Of a stretch of DNA of 64,000 nucleotides, positions 36,437-44,657 are shown one piece after another. The stretch is from Planctomycetota bacterium (GTDB taxonomy: Bacteria > Planctomycetota > UBA1135 > JADKAF01): the NCBI GenBank assembly GCA_016719295.1, contig JADKAF010000001.1, positions 5,766,001 through 5,830,000 on the forward strand, given 5' to 3'. The number at the start of each line of letters is the position of its first letter. Position 1 is the first letter of the stretch. Below the pieces are notes generated by a model. It saw only the letters and a program-made list of their open reading frames with translations, made no database searches and had not been told where the DNA came from. A program made the position numbers and the translations under genes.

Positions 36437-37818
36437 GAGGTGCTCGAGCGCAGGCGCTGCAAGAGATAGGGGAGGAAGCCCGCGGCGAAGATGGTGCCGG
36501 GCACGATCAGCACGGCGGGATCCGTGGCGCCGAGCTTCTCCGCGGTGACGACGACGATCGCCGCGGCGAGGAGCACGAAGATCGCCGGCACCAGTGGATA
36601 GCCGCTCGCTCGATAGGGGCGCGGGAGCTCCGGGTACTTCACGCGGAAGACGAAGAAGGCGATCCCCGTGAGCGTGAAGAAGATCCAGTCGAAGACGACG
36701 AGGCCGTCGAGCACTGCTCCCGCGTCCTGCGTGAGATAGAAGAGCGTGAACCCCGAGAGCACGAGGATCGAGATGTGCGGCGTCGCGTAGCGCGGGTGCA
36801 CTTGGCCGAAGGCGGCGAGGAAGATGCCGTCCCGCGCCATGGCGAAGAAGACGCGCGGCGCCATGAGGAGCAACGCGTGCGTGACGCCGATCGTCGAGAG
36901 CACGATGGCGAACGCGACGAAGGCGCCCGCGGCTTCGCCCAGCACGGCGCCGGCGGCCGCGGCGACCGGCGAGCTCTCCGCGGCGAGGCCGGGGGCGCCG
37001 AGGATCGCGAGCAGGCTCAGGTTGAGCCCGACGTAGAGCGCGACGACGGCGATCGTGCCGAGCAGCACGGCGCGCGGGAGCGTTCGCTGCACGTCGCGGA
37101 TCTCGCCGGCGACGGAGGCCGCGTTGTTCCATCCGCCATAAGTGAAGAGCACCGAGAGCAACGCGAGGGAGAGCGTGCTCCAGCGCACCGGATCCGTTGC
37201 GGGCGCGACCACCGTGCGCGGCGCGCCGCCGCTGCTCCAGTGCGCGAGGCCGAGGGCGATCAGCAGCAGGATGCAGGCGATCTTCAGCACCATGAAGACG
37301 TTGTGCACGCTGGCGCCCAGACGCACGCCGCGCACGTTCACCCAGGTGAGCGAGATCACGAGGGCGGCGGCGAAGAGCATCTGCCCGCCCTTGCCCAAGG
37401 AGCCTTGGCGATCGAGCAGCGCGTCGAGCACGAGCTCCAGGTTCAGCGCGGAGAAGCCGGCGACCACGGCGATGGCGCCCGAGTTCACGATGCTGAGGAG
37501 CGACCAGCCGAAGATGAACGCGACCGTGCGCCCGAGCCCCTCGCGCAGATAGACGTACTGCCCGCCGCTCCGCGAGAACATGCCGCCGAGCTCGGCGAAG
37601 ACGATGGCGCCGGTCAGCGCGAGCACGCCGCCCAGGGCCCAGGTGAGCAGGATGCCGAGGGTCGCGGGCTGCTGGATCGCCACGCGGGCCGGGGCGAAGA
37701 AGATCCCTGCGCCGATGATCCCGCCCATCACGAGCATCGTGGTGGAGAAGAGGCCGAGCGAGCGCGAGAGGCCCTCTTCGGACTCGGGGGTCGGCGGCGT
37801 TGCGTCGGCGGGGCTCAT
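36433..37818 (-). CDS. APC family amino acid permease
   Basis: 461 residues from ATG 37818, about 12 membrane helices. The first helix carries the unwound motif GGIIGAGIFFAPARVA, typical of amino acid-polyamine-organocation carriers, followed by ELGGMFSRSGGQYVYLREGLG and FTYGGWNNAASVAGEIRDVQR (LAT/SteT-like). It probably takes up or exchanges amino acids across the inner membrane; the substrate is not evident. It leads a two-gene unit with the Smr gene. Confidence 0.9.
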   Translation of the reverse strand: MSPADATPPTPESEEGLSRSLGLFSTTMLVMGGIIGAGIFFAPARVAIQQPATLGILLTWALGGVLALTGAIVFAELGGMFSRSGGQYVYLREGLGRTVAFIFGWSLLSIVNSGAIAVVAGFSALNLELVLDALLDRQGSLGKGGQMLFAAALVISLTWVNVRGVRLGASVHNVFMVLKIACILLLIALGLAHWSSGGAPRTVVAPATDPVRWSTLSLALLSVLFTYGGWNNAASVAGEIRDVQRTLPRAVLLGTIAVVALYVGLNLSLLAILGAPGLAAESSPVAAAAGAVLGEAAGAFVAFAIVLSTIGVTHALLLMAPRVFFAMARDGIFLAAFGQVHPRYATPHISILVLSGFTLFYLTQDAGAVLDGLVVFDWIFFTLTGIAFFVFRVKYPELPRPYRASGYPLVPAIFVLLAAAIVVVTAEKLGATDPAVLIVPGTIFAAGFLPYLLQRLRSSTS

Positions 37819-37999
37819 GGTGGGCCGCACGCTACGCAGCGGCTCCGGCAGCGGCAAGCGCGGGGCGAGAGAGAGCGGTGCGCGGCAGAAATCCGCGACC
37901 GCGTGGCGGCGTCGAGGCGCGGAGCGGGCGAGAGGGAGTGCGCGCGCTCGTCGAGCGCGCCGATCTCATCCGTTCTCCCGCATCTTCGTTGGGGATCCC

Positions 38000-39136
38000 A
38001 TGCTTCGCTTCTCGAGCTCGCTCTCCGTTGCGGCACGTGCCCTCGGTCTCGCCGCCGCCCTCGCCTCCACCCCGGCCTTCGCCCAGGACTGCCAGCTCGT
38101 GGTGCGAGCGGGCAAGCTCGCGCTCTACCCCGGCCAGAGCATGCCGGTCGAGGTGTTCGCGCGCTTCCATTCGAGCGCCCACGCCTTCGCTTCGGCGCAG
38201 TTTCGCGTGCTGGCGGATCTGCCGGCGTGGCTCGGCGTCAGCGCGGGGGCGATCATCGGCGACGACGTGCTGAACATCAGCGCAAGCCAGCTCCACCAGC
38301 CCTTCCTCGGCGTGTTCGCCGACGCCTCGAACCCGCTGCGGATCTGGAGCGGCGCATTCCAACCTGCCAGCTGGACGCCCCGGTTGGTGCGCTTCGAGAC
38401 GACGCCGCTCTCGTTCGCCACCTATCCGAGCAAGCTCACGCCCTCGACGGCAAGCTGCGTCGCGGACCCCACGCGTGACTTCGTCCTCGTGAACCCCATC
38501 TCGGTGGCTCGCTTCGGCGTGGCGCCCGGCGACGGCACCTCGATCCAGCGCACGGGTCTGAACCAGTTCCGCGCGCAGTCGACGAGCCCCGCGATCCTCA
38601 TCGGCTTGCTGCTGCCGGCGGTGCAGAGCTCGGAGGAGGAGCCGCGCGTGATCCTCCGCTCCAGCACGCCTCCCGAGCGCGTCGAGCAGACGCTCGTCGC
38701 CGAGCGCACGGTCCTGCCGCATCCCGTGACCGTGCTCGCCTGGGCGCGAGTCAATGGGCCGAGCACCTCGGGCATCCACGTCAGCGCGGGGGATGTGCGG
38801 GCCGTCGAGTACCACTTCCTGCGCGGCGGCGCGCACGTCCGCGTCTTCTCGGGGAACAGCAACGACCTGAACTGCGCTCTGCCGGAGCTCCCGATCGCCT
38901 ACGGCAGCCGGGTCGTCCACGACCGTGCGGCCCGCCAGACGCGCATCGTCGGCAGCGGGGAGTTCGGGAGCGAGCAGACCCTCTCGGTCCCGGGTCTCGG
39001 GATGGTTCTCTGCGACGCGATCGAGGTCCACGTCGTCCAGCACAACCTGAAGCAGCTCGCCATCGGAGCGCACTCCTACGAGATCGCGGGTCCGAGCGGC
39101 GTGAACGTCGCCCTGATGGACGGCTCGGTGCGCTGA
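38000..39136 (+). CDS. secreted protein carrying DUF1559-type motifs without a pilin leader
   Basis: 378 residues with an ordinary signal peptide (AARALGLAAALASTPAFAQ). Residues 199-209 read ILIGLLLPAVQ, and the C terminus holds HNLKQLAIGAHSYE (~348-361) and GVNVALMDGSVR (last 12 residues). These three motifs are hallmarks of planctomycete DUF1559 pseudopilins, yet here the prepilin cleavage site is absent and about 140 residues separate the first two motifs, which are normally close together. The N-terminal ~150 residues are beta-rich and unknown. The gene stops 54 nt before the EF-P start. Confidence 0.75.
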   Translation: MLRFSSSLSVAARALGLAAALASTPAFAQDCQLVVRAGKLALYPGQSMPVEVFARFHSSAHAFASAQFRVLADLPAWLGVSAGAIIGDDVLNISASQLHQPFLGVFADASNPLRIWSGAFQPASWTPRLVRFETTPLSFATYPSKLTPSTASCVADPTRDFVLVNPISVARFGVAPGDGTSIQRTGLNQFRAQSTSPAILIGLLLPAVQSSEEEPRVILRSSTPPERVEQTLVAERTVLPHPVTVLAWARVNGPSTSGIHVSAGDVRAVEYHFLRGGAHVRVFSGNSNDLNCALPELPIAYGSRVVHDRAARQTRIVGSGEFGSEQTLSVPGLGMVLCDAIEVHVVQHNLKQLAIGAHSYEIAGPSGVNVALMDGSVR

Positions 39137-39190
39137 GAGCGTTCTCGGGCGTTGATCGAGGGCGGCGCCGTCGGCTACCCTGTCCGCACC

Positions 39191-39736
39191 ATGTCCCAGC
39201 TCGCCGCCCTCGATCTCCGCCCTGGCTTCCTCGTCTCCTTCGAGAACCGCGTCTGGTCCGTTGTCTGGTGGAACATCCTCCGCAACGACCGGCGCCAGTT
39301 CGTGCAGATGCGCATCAAGGACATCATGACGGGGCGCATCCGCGAGCTGAAGGAGCACGGCGATACCAAGTACGAAGTGCTCGAGAAGGACGAGATCGAC
39401 CTCACGCACTCCTACCAAGATGGCAGTGACGAGGTCTTCTTCACCGAGGACGGCGACGAGGTGCGCTGCCCGAAGGCCGCCGCCGAGGACGCTCTCAAGT
39501 GGCCGTCCGACCGTTACATCGGCCTGCTCGTGAACGGTACGCTGATGTTCGTGCGCGCGCCCGAGACGGTGGAGATCACCGTTACCGAGACCTCGCCGCC
39601 GGTGAAGGGCGCGGGCTCGGGCCTGAAGGACGCGATGCTCGAGAACGGCGTGAAGACGCGCGTCGCGAATCTCGTCGCCACCGGCGAGAAGGTGCGCGTG
39701 TTCACGGAGACGGGAGAGTTCAAGGAGCGCGCCTGA
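39191..39736 (+). CDS. efp: elongation factor P with arginine at the loop tip
   Basis: 181 residues from ATG 39191. All three EF-P domains are present: KOW-like N-terminus (LDLRPGFLVSFENRVWSVV), OB domain (PSDRYIGLLVNGTLMFVRAP) and C-terminal domain (SPPVKGAGSGLKDAMLENG, ending TGEKVRVFTETGEFKERA). It relieves ribosome stalling at polyproline. In ungapped alignment with E. coli EF-P the loop KPGKGQ becomes RNDRRQ, so modified Lys34 is replaced by Arg34. That points to an Arg-type or EfpL-like factor; no modification enzyme is in the window. A perfect palindrome starts 3 nt after the stop. Confidence 0.9.
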   Translation: MSQLAALDLRPGFLVSFENRVWSVVWWNILRNDRRQFVQMRIKDIMTGRIRELKEHGDTKYEVLEKDEIDLTHSYQDGSDEVFFTEDGDEVRCPKAAAEDALKWPSDRYIGLLVNGTLMFVRAPETVEITVTETSPPVKGAGSGLKDAMLENGVKTRVANLVATGEKVRVFTETGEFKERA

Positions 39737-39739
39737 ACC

Positions 39740-39818
39740 AAACCGAACGTACGGTGCCAGAGCAATTTTCTCCGGTTAGTAACCGGAGAAAATTGCTCTG
39801 GCACCGTACGTTCGGTTT
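39740..39818. repeat. 79-nt perfect palindrome, copy 1
   Basis: Arms 39740-39778 and 39780-39818 are perfect 39-nt inverted repeats around a single G at 39779. The ends read AAACCGAACGTACGGTGCC and the centre CCGGTTA-G-TAACCGG. The inner stem is AGCAATTTTCTCCGG. It lies 3 nt after the efp stop and at the 3' end of the broken DUF4160 gene on the other strand. In RNA it would form a very long hairpin; as DNA it resembles a REP-like mobile palindrome. Confidence 0.95.
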
Positions 39819-40059
39819 CAGTCGCTCCGAGGTGCGGGCGCTTCGCGCGCACCTGCTCGTAGAGGAGCTCCTCGCGATGGAGTCGGCACCAGGTCATCAC
39901 GAGGCGCTACGCTCGCGGAGGGAAGCGGCCCGAGACCACCGTCGTGTCGATCTCCACGGTGATCTCTTAGTCGCCGTAGCGGGCATGGAAATGAGGTGGG
40001 GCGTGATCGCCGTAGTACATGGCGATCGCGATCCCCAGGAAGCGGGAGATCTCCGGCAT
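39819..40059 (-). pseudogene. broken DUF4160 gene
   Basis: From ATG 40059 the minus strand encodes MPEISRFLGIAIAMYYGD, then HAPPHFHARYGD, a clear DUF4160 start (DUF4160 proteins usually have ~80-90 residues and often sit beside DUF2442 genes). Codon 31, where the family has Tyr, is TAA (39967-39969), and codon 51, inside the conserved PPRALRLV stretch, is TAG (39907-39909). The frame then continues with family-like sequence (MTWCRLHREELLYEQV) and runs into the palindrome without its own stop. Two nonsense codons and a lost end make it non-functional. Confidence 0.8.
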
Positions 40060-40187
40060 CGACGCGAGCCTCGCGGCGAGGATTCGGTGCGAGCCGGTGA
40101 AGGAAGCGCATCCTCCGGACCGTTCCGGTCGCTGAAGGCCGGACGCGTGGATCCAGAAGCGGTCGCGCGGGATCTGAGATTCGGGCG

Positions 40188-41633
40188 TCAGCGTCGTCTG
40201 GCCAGTACCTCGTGCAGCCGCACCATCGCCAGCGTGTCGCGCTCGCAGTACGCGAGCAACGCGCGGCGCAGCCGTTCCGCTTCGGTCCGATCGAGGCCGC
40301 CGTCTGCGAGTCGGAAGAACGCTGCGATCGCCTCTCCACCGTTCCGGATCTCGAGATCGTCATAGGCGAGCTCGGGCACGAGGGCCGGTAGCACTGTCTT
40401 GATCGAGGTGCTGCCGCGGAACGCGGGGTGCTCGTAGTGCTTCTCGATCGCGGCCCTCAGATCGAAGAGGCGTTCTTCGACGGCGGCGAAGCGCGGCGCG
40501 AGATCGGCGAAGCGCGCGGCGAGCGCGCGGAGCTGCGTCTTCTCGAAGCTGCTGTAGGTGAGGATGGTGCCCTGCGTACCGAGATCGCCGAGCACGGCTT
40601 CCGCGAGGGCGCGGCGGTCATCGCGATCGGCACGTGAAAGGAACTCGCGATGCTCGGGTTCCGCCGCGAGCGACTCCTTGTGATGCAGCGAGTACTGCGT
40701 CGCGATCTGCTCGAAGGGCGCCACGTCGTCGTAGAACGGGAGCGCGGTCGTCAGCGTCTCGAAGTCGAGGTAGAGGAACGGCGGCGCGAGCGCGCGGAGC
40801 GCCTCGGCGATGCCAGCGTCCTCGGCCTCTCCCGAGAGCAGCACGCGCCGCGTGCGCTGCTGTCTCCCCGTGAGCTCGAAGTCGGCGGGGAGATCGGCGA
40901 GCTCCACGATGCGCTGCGCGCCGAGCTCCTCGAGCTTCTTCGCGCCGAGGCGCGGCAGATCGAGCACGGTGCTCGCGAGCCCGTGGCCGAGGCAGCGCTC
41001 GGCGAAGTGGGGGCAGCCCCGACAAGCGGTGCTGAGCGTCGCACGCGGGGCTCGCTTGCTGCGAAGCGCGCGCGCGATGCTCGCGGATTCTGCCGCGAAG
41101 GCCGCGGCGCGTTCGGAGGCCTCCACGCTGACGTCGCGCTCCACGAGCAGCCGCTCCGGCGGCATGCCGCGGCGATAGGCGGGGGAGACGAGCAGCAGCG
41201 ATGCGCGCTGCACGACGAGCCCGCAGCTCTCGGCGACGAAGCGCGTGTACGCGAGGTCGTCCAAGTACTCCTCCTTCAGCTTCTCGCTGGCGAGGCCCTG
41301 CTTCACCTCCAGCAGATGCCAGCCGCCGCGGACCCGGCGCATCAAGTCCGCGCGCGCGATCCAATCCTTGGTCTCGAAGGTCGCCTCATGGATCGCCCGC
41401 ACCTCGCGATCCGCGAGGAGCTCCTGCGTGCGCATACCCGCGCCCGCTCCGTACTCCACGAACGCCGCTCCCGGATCGAGCTCGCGCGCGAGCGCTCCGA
41501 TGCGGCGCCCTTCCTCGAGCCGCAGCCATAATTGGCTATCGAGCTCTGGGGCGACCTCCTCCACACGGAGGTCGCGCCACGCGGCCGTCCGACAGCCGCG
41601 GGCGGCAAGGAACGTCTGCTTGGCGTAAGGCAT
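40188..41633 (-). CDS. DUF2779 protein: Cas4/RecB-like nuclease fused to an RNase H-like exonuclease
   Basis: 481 residues from ATG 41633; the longer open frame upstream crosses the 41646-41722 palindrome and is rejected. The N-terminal half has a PD-(D/E)XK pattern (ARADLMRRV, WHLLEVKQG) and a later Cys cluster (CRGCPHFAERC) that could, with other cysteines, hold an iron-sulfur cluster as in Cas4-type nucleases. The C-terminal half is DUF2779 with a DEDD-like exonuclease start YLDFETLTTALPF and a final YCERDTLAMVRLHEVL. It probably acts on nucleic acid, perhaps in repair or defence; the role is not known. The start lies 89 nt after the stop of the next gene upstream. Confidence 0.85.
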   Translation of the reverse strand: MPYAKQTFLAARGCRTAAWRDLRVEEVAPELDSQLWLRLEEGRRIGALARELDPGAAFVEYGAGAGMRTQELLADREVRAIHEATFETKDWIARADLMRRVRGGWHLLEVKQGLASEKLKEEYLDDLAYTRFVAESCGLVVQRASLLLVSPAYRRGMPPERLLVERDVSVEASERAAAFAAESASIARALRSKRAPRATLSTACRGCPHFAERCLGHGLASTVLDLPRLGAKKLEELGAQRIVELADLPADFELTGRQQRTRRVLLSGEAEDAGIAEALRALAPPFLYLDFETLTTALPFYDDVAPFEQIATQYSLHHKESLAAEPEHREFLSRADRDDRRALAEAVLGDLGTQGTILTYSSFEKTQLRALAARFADLAPRFAAVEERLFDLRAAIEKHYEHPAFRGSTSIKTVLPALVPELAYDDLEIRNGGEAIAAFFRLADGGLDRTEAERLRRALLAYCERDTLAMVRLHEVLARRR

Positions 41634-41645
41634 GCACTTCGGAGT

Positions 41646-41722
41646 AACCGAACGTACGGTGCCAGAGCAAATTCCTCCGGTTAGTAACCGGAGGAATTTG
41701 CTCTGGCACCGTACGTTCGGTT
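41646..41722. repeat. 77-nt perfect palindrome, copy 2
   Basis: Perfect 38-nt arms (41646-41683 and 41685-41722) around a single G at 41684. The inner stem reads AGCAAATTCCTCCGG on one side and its exact complement on the other, differing from copy 1 yet fully paired. It directly abuts the stop codon of the 41723 gene and fills most of the gap to the DUF2779 start. Confidence 0.95.
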
Positions 41723-42952
41723 TCAGCGGAAGGCGGACTCGATCTGCGATAGGGAGACGCCGAGCGCGCGCTGGGCGAGCTGGTCGAGCGCCGTGCGCTC
41801 TCCGCGCAGGTGGATCGTGCGGTGGAGATGCATGTAGCTCTGGCCCGACGCGAGCGGGAGGGCCGGGGAGGAGCTCTCGAGCTCGAAGAAGGGGCCGAGC
41901 GGAGGAACGCCGGGCGCGGGCGGGCCGTCGTTGTAGGCGTTCACGACGTCGCCGGCGTAGGGATCGAGGCTCGTGTCCCAACGCGAGTCGACGTAGGGCA
42001 AGAGGCCTTCGGGTTGATTGAACATTGCGAGCGTCAGCACGCCGCGATCGGGATCCCAGGCACCGAGGACCGGCAGCGCGCGCGGTTGGGGAACGCCGAT
42101 CTTCGAGCGCTGCGCGCCGTCCGCGCGCAGAAAGATCGCGGCGGGCTCGACGCGGAGGCGCGAGGCATCGAGCGCGCCGAAGTAGTCGCTGCGGACGCGC
42201 GGTCCGAGCAGCGCCTCCTCGCCGTCGAGGCAGGGAACGCACACCGTCGCGCGCGGTCCCGGCGGCAACATCGAGAGCACCCACAGCGATGGGAGGCCCG
42301 TCTCCTTCGTCCAGGAGCGCTGGCTCGCGTTGCGCAGCGTGTTCCGTGTCTCGTAGGCGAGCGCTTCGACGCCCTCGGGCAGCGCCCCGAGCGCGCGCTC
42401 CAGCGCGCTGCGATCGAGGAGACGCACCTCGCGTTGGAGCAGCAGCTCGAAGCGGAAGCCGGCCGCGTTCGTGAGCTGGGTCGCGTGCTCCAAGGTGGCG
42501 CTGGTCGCATCATGCGCCAGCAACGTCCACGGCGTCGTGTCGAGCGCGGCCGGCGTCTGCCAGCTCGCGAGATCCTGCGCCGCGCCCGGGGCGAAGTAGA
42601 GCCCGAAGCGCCCGCCCTCGGGCCCGAGCCAGAGGCGCTCCTCGCCGCCGTAGGGGTTCATGCCGCGACGGCTCGCGCCGCTCCGGATGAACTCGCGGTT
42701 CAACCAGCCGAGCGGCGCATCATCCTCGGTGAAGGCACTCGTGAGCACGCGCCCTTGCCATGCGGGCGCGATCGCGACGCGCGGCCTGTCGCCCGAGCCG
42801 AGCTCGATCACCTCGACGCGCGAGCGCACGAGTGCTATATCGCTCGCGTAGTCGGGGCCGCTCGCGCAGGCGCCGAGCAGCGCCGCCGTGATCGCGGCGG
42901 CGCTGCGTCGTGCGCGTGCAGAGTTCGCGTGCTTCACGTCGCTGTCCTCCAC
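41723..42952 (-). CDS. DUF6786-like lipoprotein
   Basis: 409 residues from a GTG start. The lipobox ALLGAC puts the lipidated cysteine at about residue 29, so it is membrane-anchored and periplasmic. The body matches the DUF6786 pattern: WQGRVLTSAF, GWLNREFIRSG, NPYGGEERLWLGPEGGRFGL, YFAPGAAQDLASWQTPAALD. The family resembles galactose-mutarotase-like sugar-binding folds, but its function is unknown. It begins 4 nt after the stop of the beta-propeller gene, so the two are probably co-transcribed. Confidence 0.78.
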   Translation of the reverse strand: MEDSDVKHANSARARRSAAAITAALLGACASGPDYASDIALVRSRVEVIELGSGDRPRVAIAPAWQGRVLTSAFTEDDAPLGWLNREFIRSGASRRGMNPYGGEERLWLGPEGGRFGLYFAPGAAQDLASWQTPAALDTTPWTLLAHDATSATLEHATQLTNAAGFRFELLLQREVRLLDRSALERALGALPEGVEALAYETRNTLRNASQRSWTKETGLPSLWVLSMLPPGPRATVCVPCLDGEEALLGPRVRSDYFGALDASRLRVEPAAIFLRADGAQRSKIGVPQPRALPVLGAWDPDRGVLTLAMFNQPEGLLPYVDSRWDTSLDPYAGDVVNAYNDGPPAPGVPPLGPFFELESSSPALPLASGQSYMHLHRTIHLRGERTALDQLAQRALGVSLSQIESAFR

Positions 42953-42956
42953 TCGC

Positions 42957-44552
42957 TCAGCGCAGCTCGAACTCGCGCGGGATGCAGGAGAGGCTCGTCG
43001 GCGCGAGGCGATTCGTCGAGGGCATGCGCACGCGCGCGCTGAGGTACCCGGTCCCGGGCGCGGCCGAGTTCAGATCGATCACATCGACCCACTGCGCGTC
43101 GTTCGTGGCGCCCGAGCCGTCGATCGCGACGACGATGTTCCCGAGCGCGTGCAGGCGGTGGTTCGAGATGTTGCCGCCGGGGTTCGTCGAGAACTGATCG
43201 ATGACGGTGCCGAAGGTCGGACCCGCGGGCTCAGCGAGGTCGATCACGCGATAAAGTCCGCCCGAGCCTTCCTCCGCGGCGACGGCGACGAGGCGCCCTT
43301 GGCTGATCGCGAGCGTGCCGCCGTTCCATGGCAGCGTCGCGATTCCCGTCGTGGTCCAGGTCGCGTTCGAGAGCAGCGGCGTCGGCGGGTTCGCGGTGAC
43401 GTCGTAGAAGGAGAAGGTCCCGCCCGTCACGACGAAGAGCCGGCGCGAGTTCGGCGAGAAGTCGAGCGCGCACGGCGAAGCGAAGCCGTTCGAGCCCGGC
43501 ACGAGCAACGTCGCTCGTTGCGCGAGGGGCTGCGCCGCGGCGGTGATGTCGAAGAGGAAGACATCGGCGGACGGCGTGGAGCTCAGGACGAGCGCCAGCA
43601 GGTTCCCGTCGGGCGAGAGATCCATCAGCGCCGCACCGGAGCCCTGGTTGCCGAAGCTGATCGTCTGCGCCGGCGCGGTCGGCAGCGTCCCGGGCAAGCC
43701 CGAGAGATCGAAGACGTGCAGCGAGAGCGGGCTCGAGCCGGTCGTCGCGAAGAGCCAGCGCCCATCGCGGCTGATCTCGAGGTCGCGATAGCCGATCGTG
43801 GTGTCGGGTCCCTGCGTGAGCGGGATGTCGCCGAGCGTCACGTACGGAGCGTTCGCACCGGAGAGGTCACCCGAGATGTCGAGCACGCGGATGAAGGGAT
43901 TGGTCGAGCCGTTGCCGTGCAGGAAGGCGAAGTCGTGGCGATCGGAGACCGCGACGGCCGTCGCGAAGTTCGAGCCGATGTTGCCGTTGAAGCCGATGTC
44001 CGCGGTGGCGCGGAAGCTCGGCGGCCACGAGGAGAGATCGAGCGTCGCGAACTGCCCCGGCGCGTTGGCGCCCTGCGAGAAGTCCTGACCGGGGATGTAG
44101 GCGCGCAGCGGCGTGCGGTATTGCTGGATGCGGATCTCGGCGCCGTTCGTCGCCGCGAGATCGAGGCCGTTCAGCAGCAGCGCTTGGAACGCGACCGGCG
44201 CGCCGTAGACCGAAGGATCATTCGGCAGCGCGAGCGGCTGCTCGGTGACGCTGGGCGCGAGGGGGAAGTTGATCTCTTGGAAGGTCGCGGGATCGAGCAG
44301 CAGCGTCCACGGTCCGATCGGCACGTTGCCGCGACCGAGGGCGAGGAAGATCACGCCACCCTGGGGATTCGGGCCCGTGAGGTAGAGCTTGAAGAAGGCG
44401 TTGCCGCCGAACGACTGGAACGGGCCGTTGGTGAGCTCGACGTTGAAGCCGCTCGGCGACGGTGCGCCGTAGAGCTCGACTTGGGCCGCGGCGGGCGCGG
44501 CGAGCGCTACGGCGACGCAGAGCGGGCGCAGAGCGGAGGTGGGACGGGTCAT
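42957..44552 (-). CDS. secreted beta-propeller protein with internal shared module
   Basis: 531 residues with a signal peptide (LCVAVALAAPAAAQ). The shared module is here N-terminal (~30-145; VYGAPVAFQALLLN), unlike the other proteins. Residues ~160-510 form a repeated WD40/YVTN-like propeller with blades such as SRDGRWLFATTGSSPLSLHV, LSPDGNLLALVLSSTPSADV and FSPNSRRLFVVTGGT. It probably serves as an extracellular binding protein. First gene of a two-gene unit with the DUF6786 lipoprotein; divergent from the hydrolase at 44658. Confidence 0.8.
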   Translation of the reverse strand: MTRPTSALRPLCVAVALAAPAAAQVELYGAPSPSGFNVELTNGPFQSFGGNAFFKLYLTGPNPQGGVIFLALGRGNVPIGPWTLLLDPATFQEINFPLAPSVTEQPLALPNDPSVYGAPVAFQALLLNGLDLAATNGAEIRIQQYRTPLRAYIPGQDFSQGANAPGQFATLDLSSWPPSFRATADIGFNGNIGSNFATAVAVSDRHDFAFLHGNGSTNPFIRVLDISGDLSGANAPYVTLGDIPLTQGPDTTIGYRDLEISRDGRWLFATTGSSPLSLHVFDLSGLPGTLPTAPAQTISFGNQGSGAALMDLSPDGNLLALVLSSTPSADVFLFDITAAAQPLAQRATLLVPGSNGFASPCALDFSPNSRRLFVVTGGTFSFYDVTANPPTPLLSNATWTTTGIATLPWNGGTLAISQGRLVAVAAEEGSGGLYRVIDLAEPAGPTFGTVIDQFSTNPGGNISNHRLHALGNIVVAIDGSGATNDAQWVDVIDLNSAAPGTGYLSARVRMPSTNRLAPTSLSCIPREFELR

Positions 44553-44657
44553 GGTGGGGTTCCTCCGAGGGAGCCGGGAGAGCGGGACGGGTGCGGGCCG
44601 GCGCAGCGCCCAGTGTAAGCTCTCGCCCTCGAACCCGCTCCAACGAGGAACTCACCC

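Noticed and set aside
40188..42284. 698-codon version of the DUF2779 gene
   Set aside because: The extension reads through the perfect palindrome and into the DUF6786 gene; ATG 41633 gives the family start.
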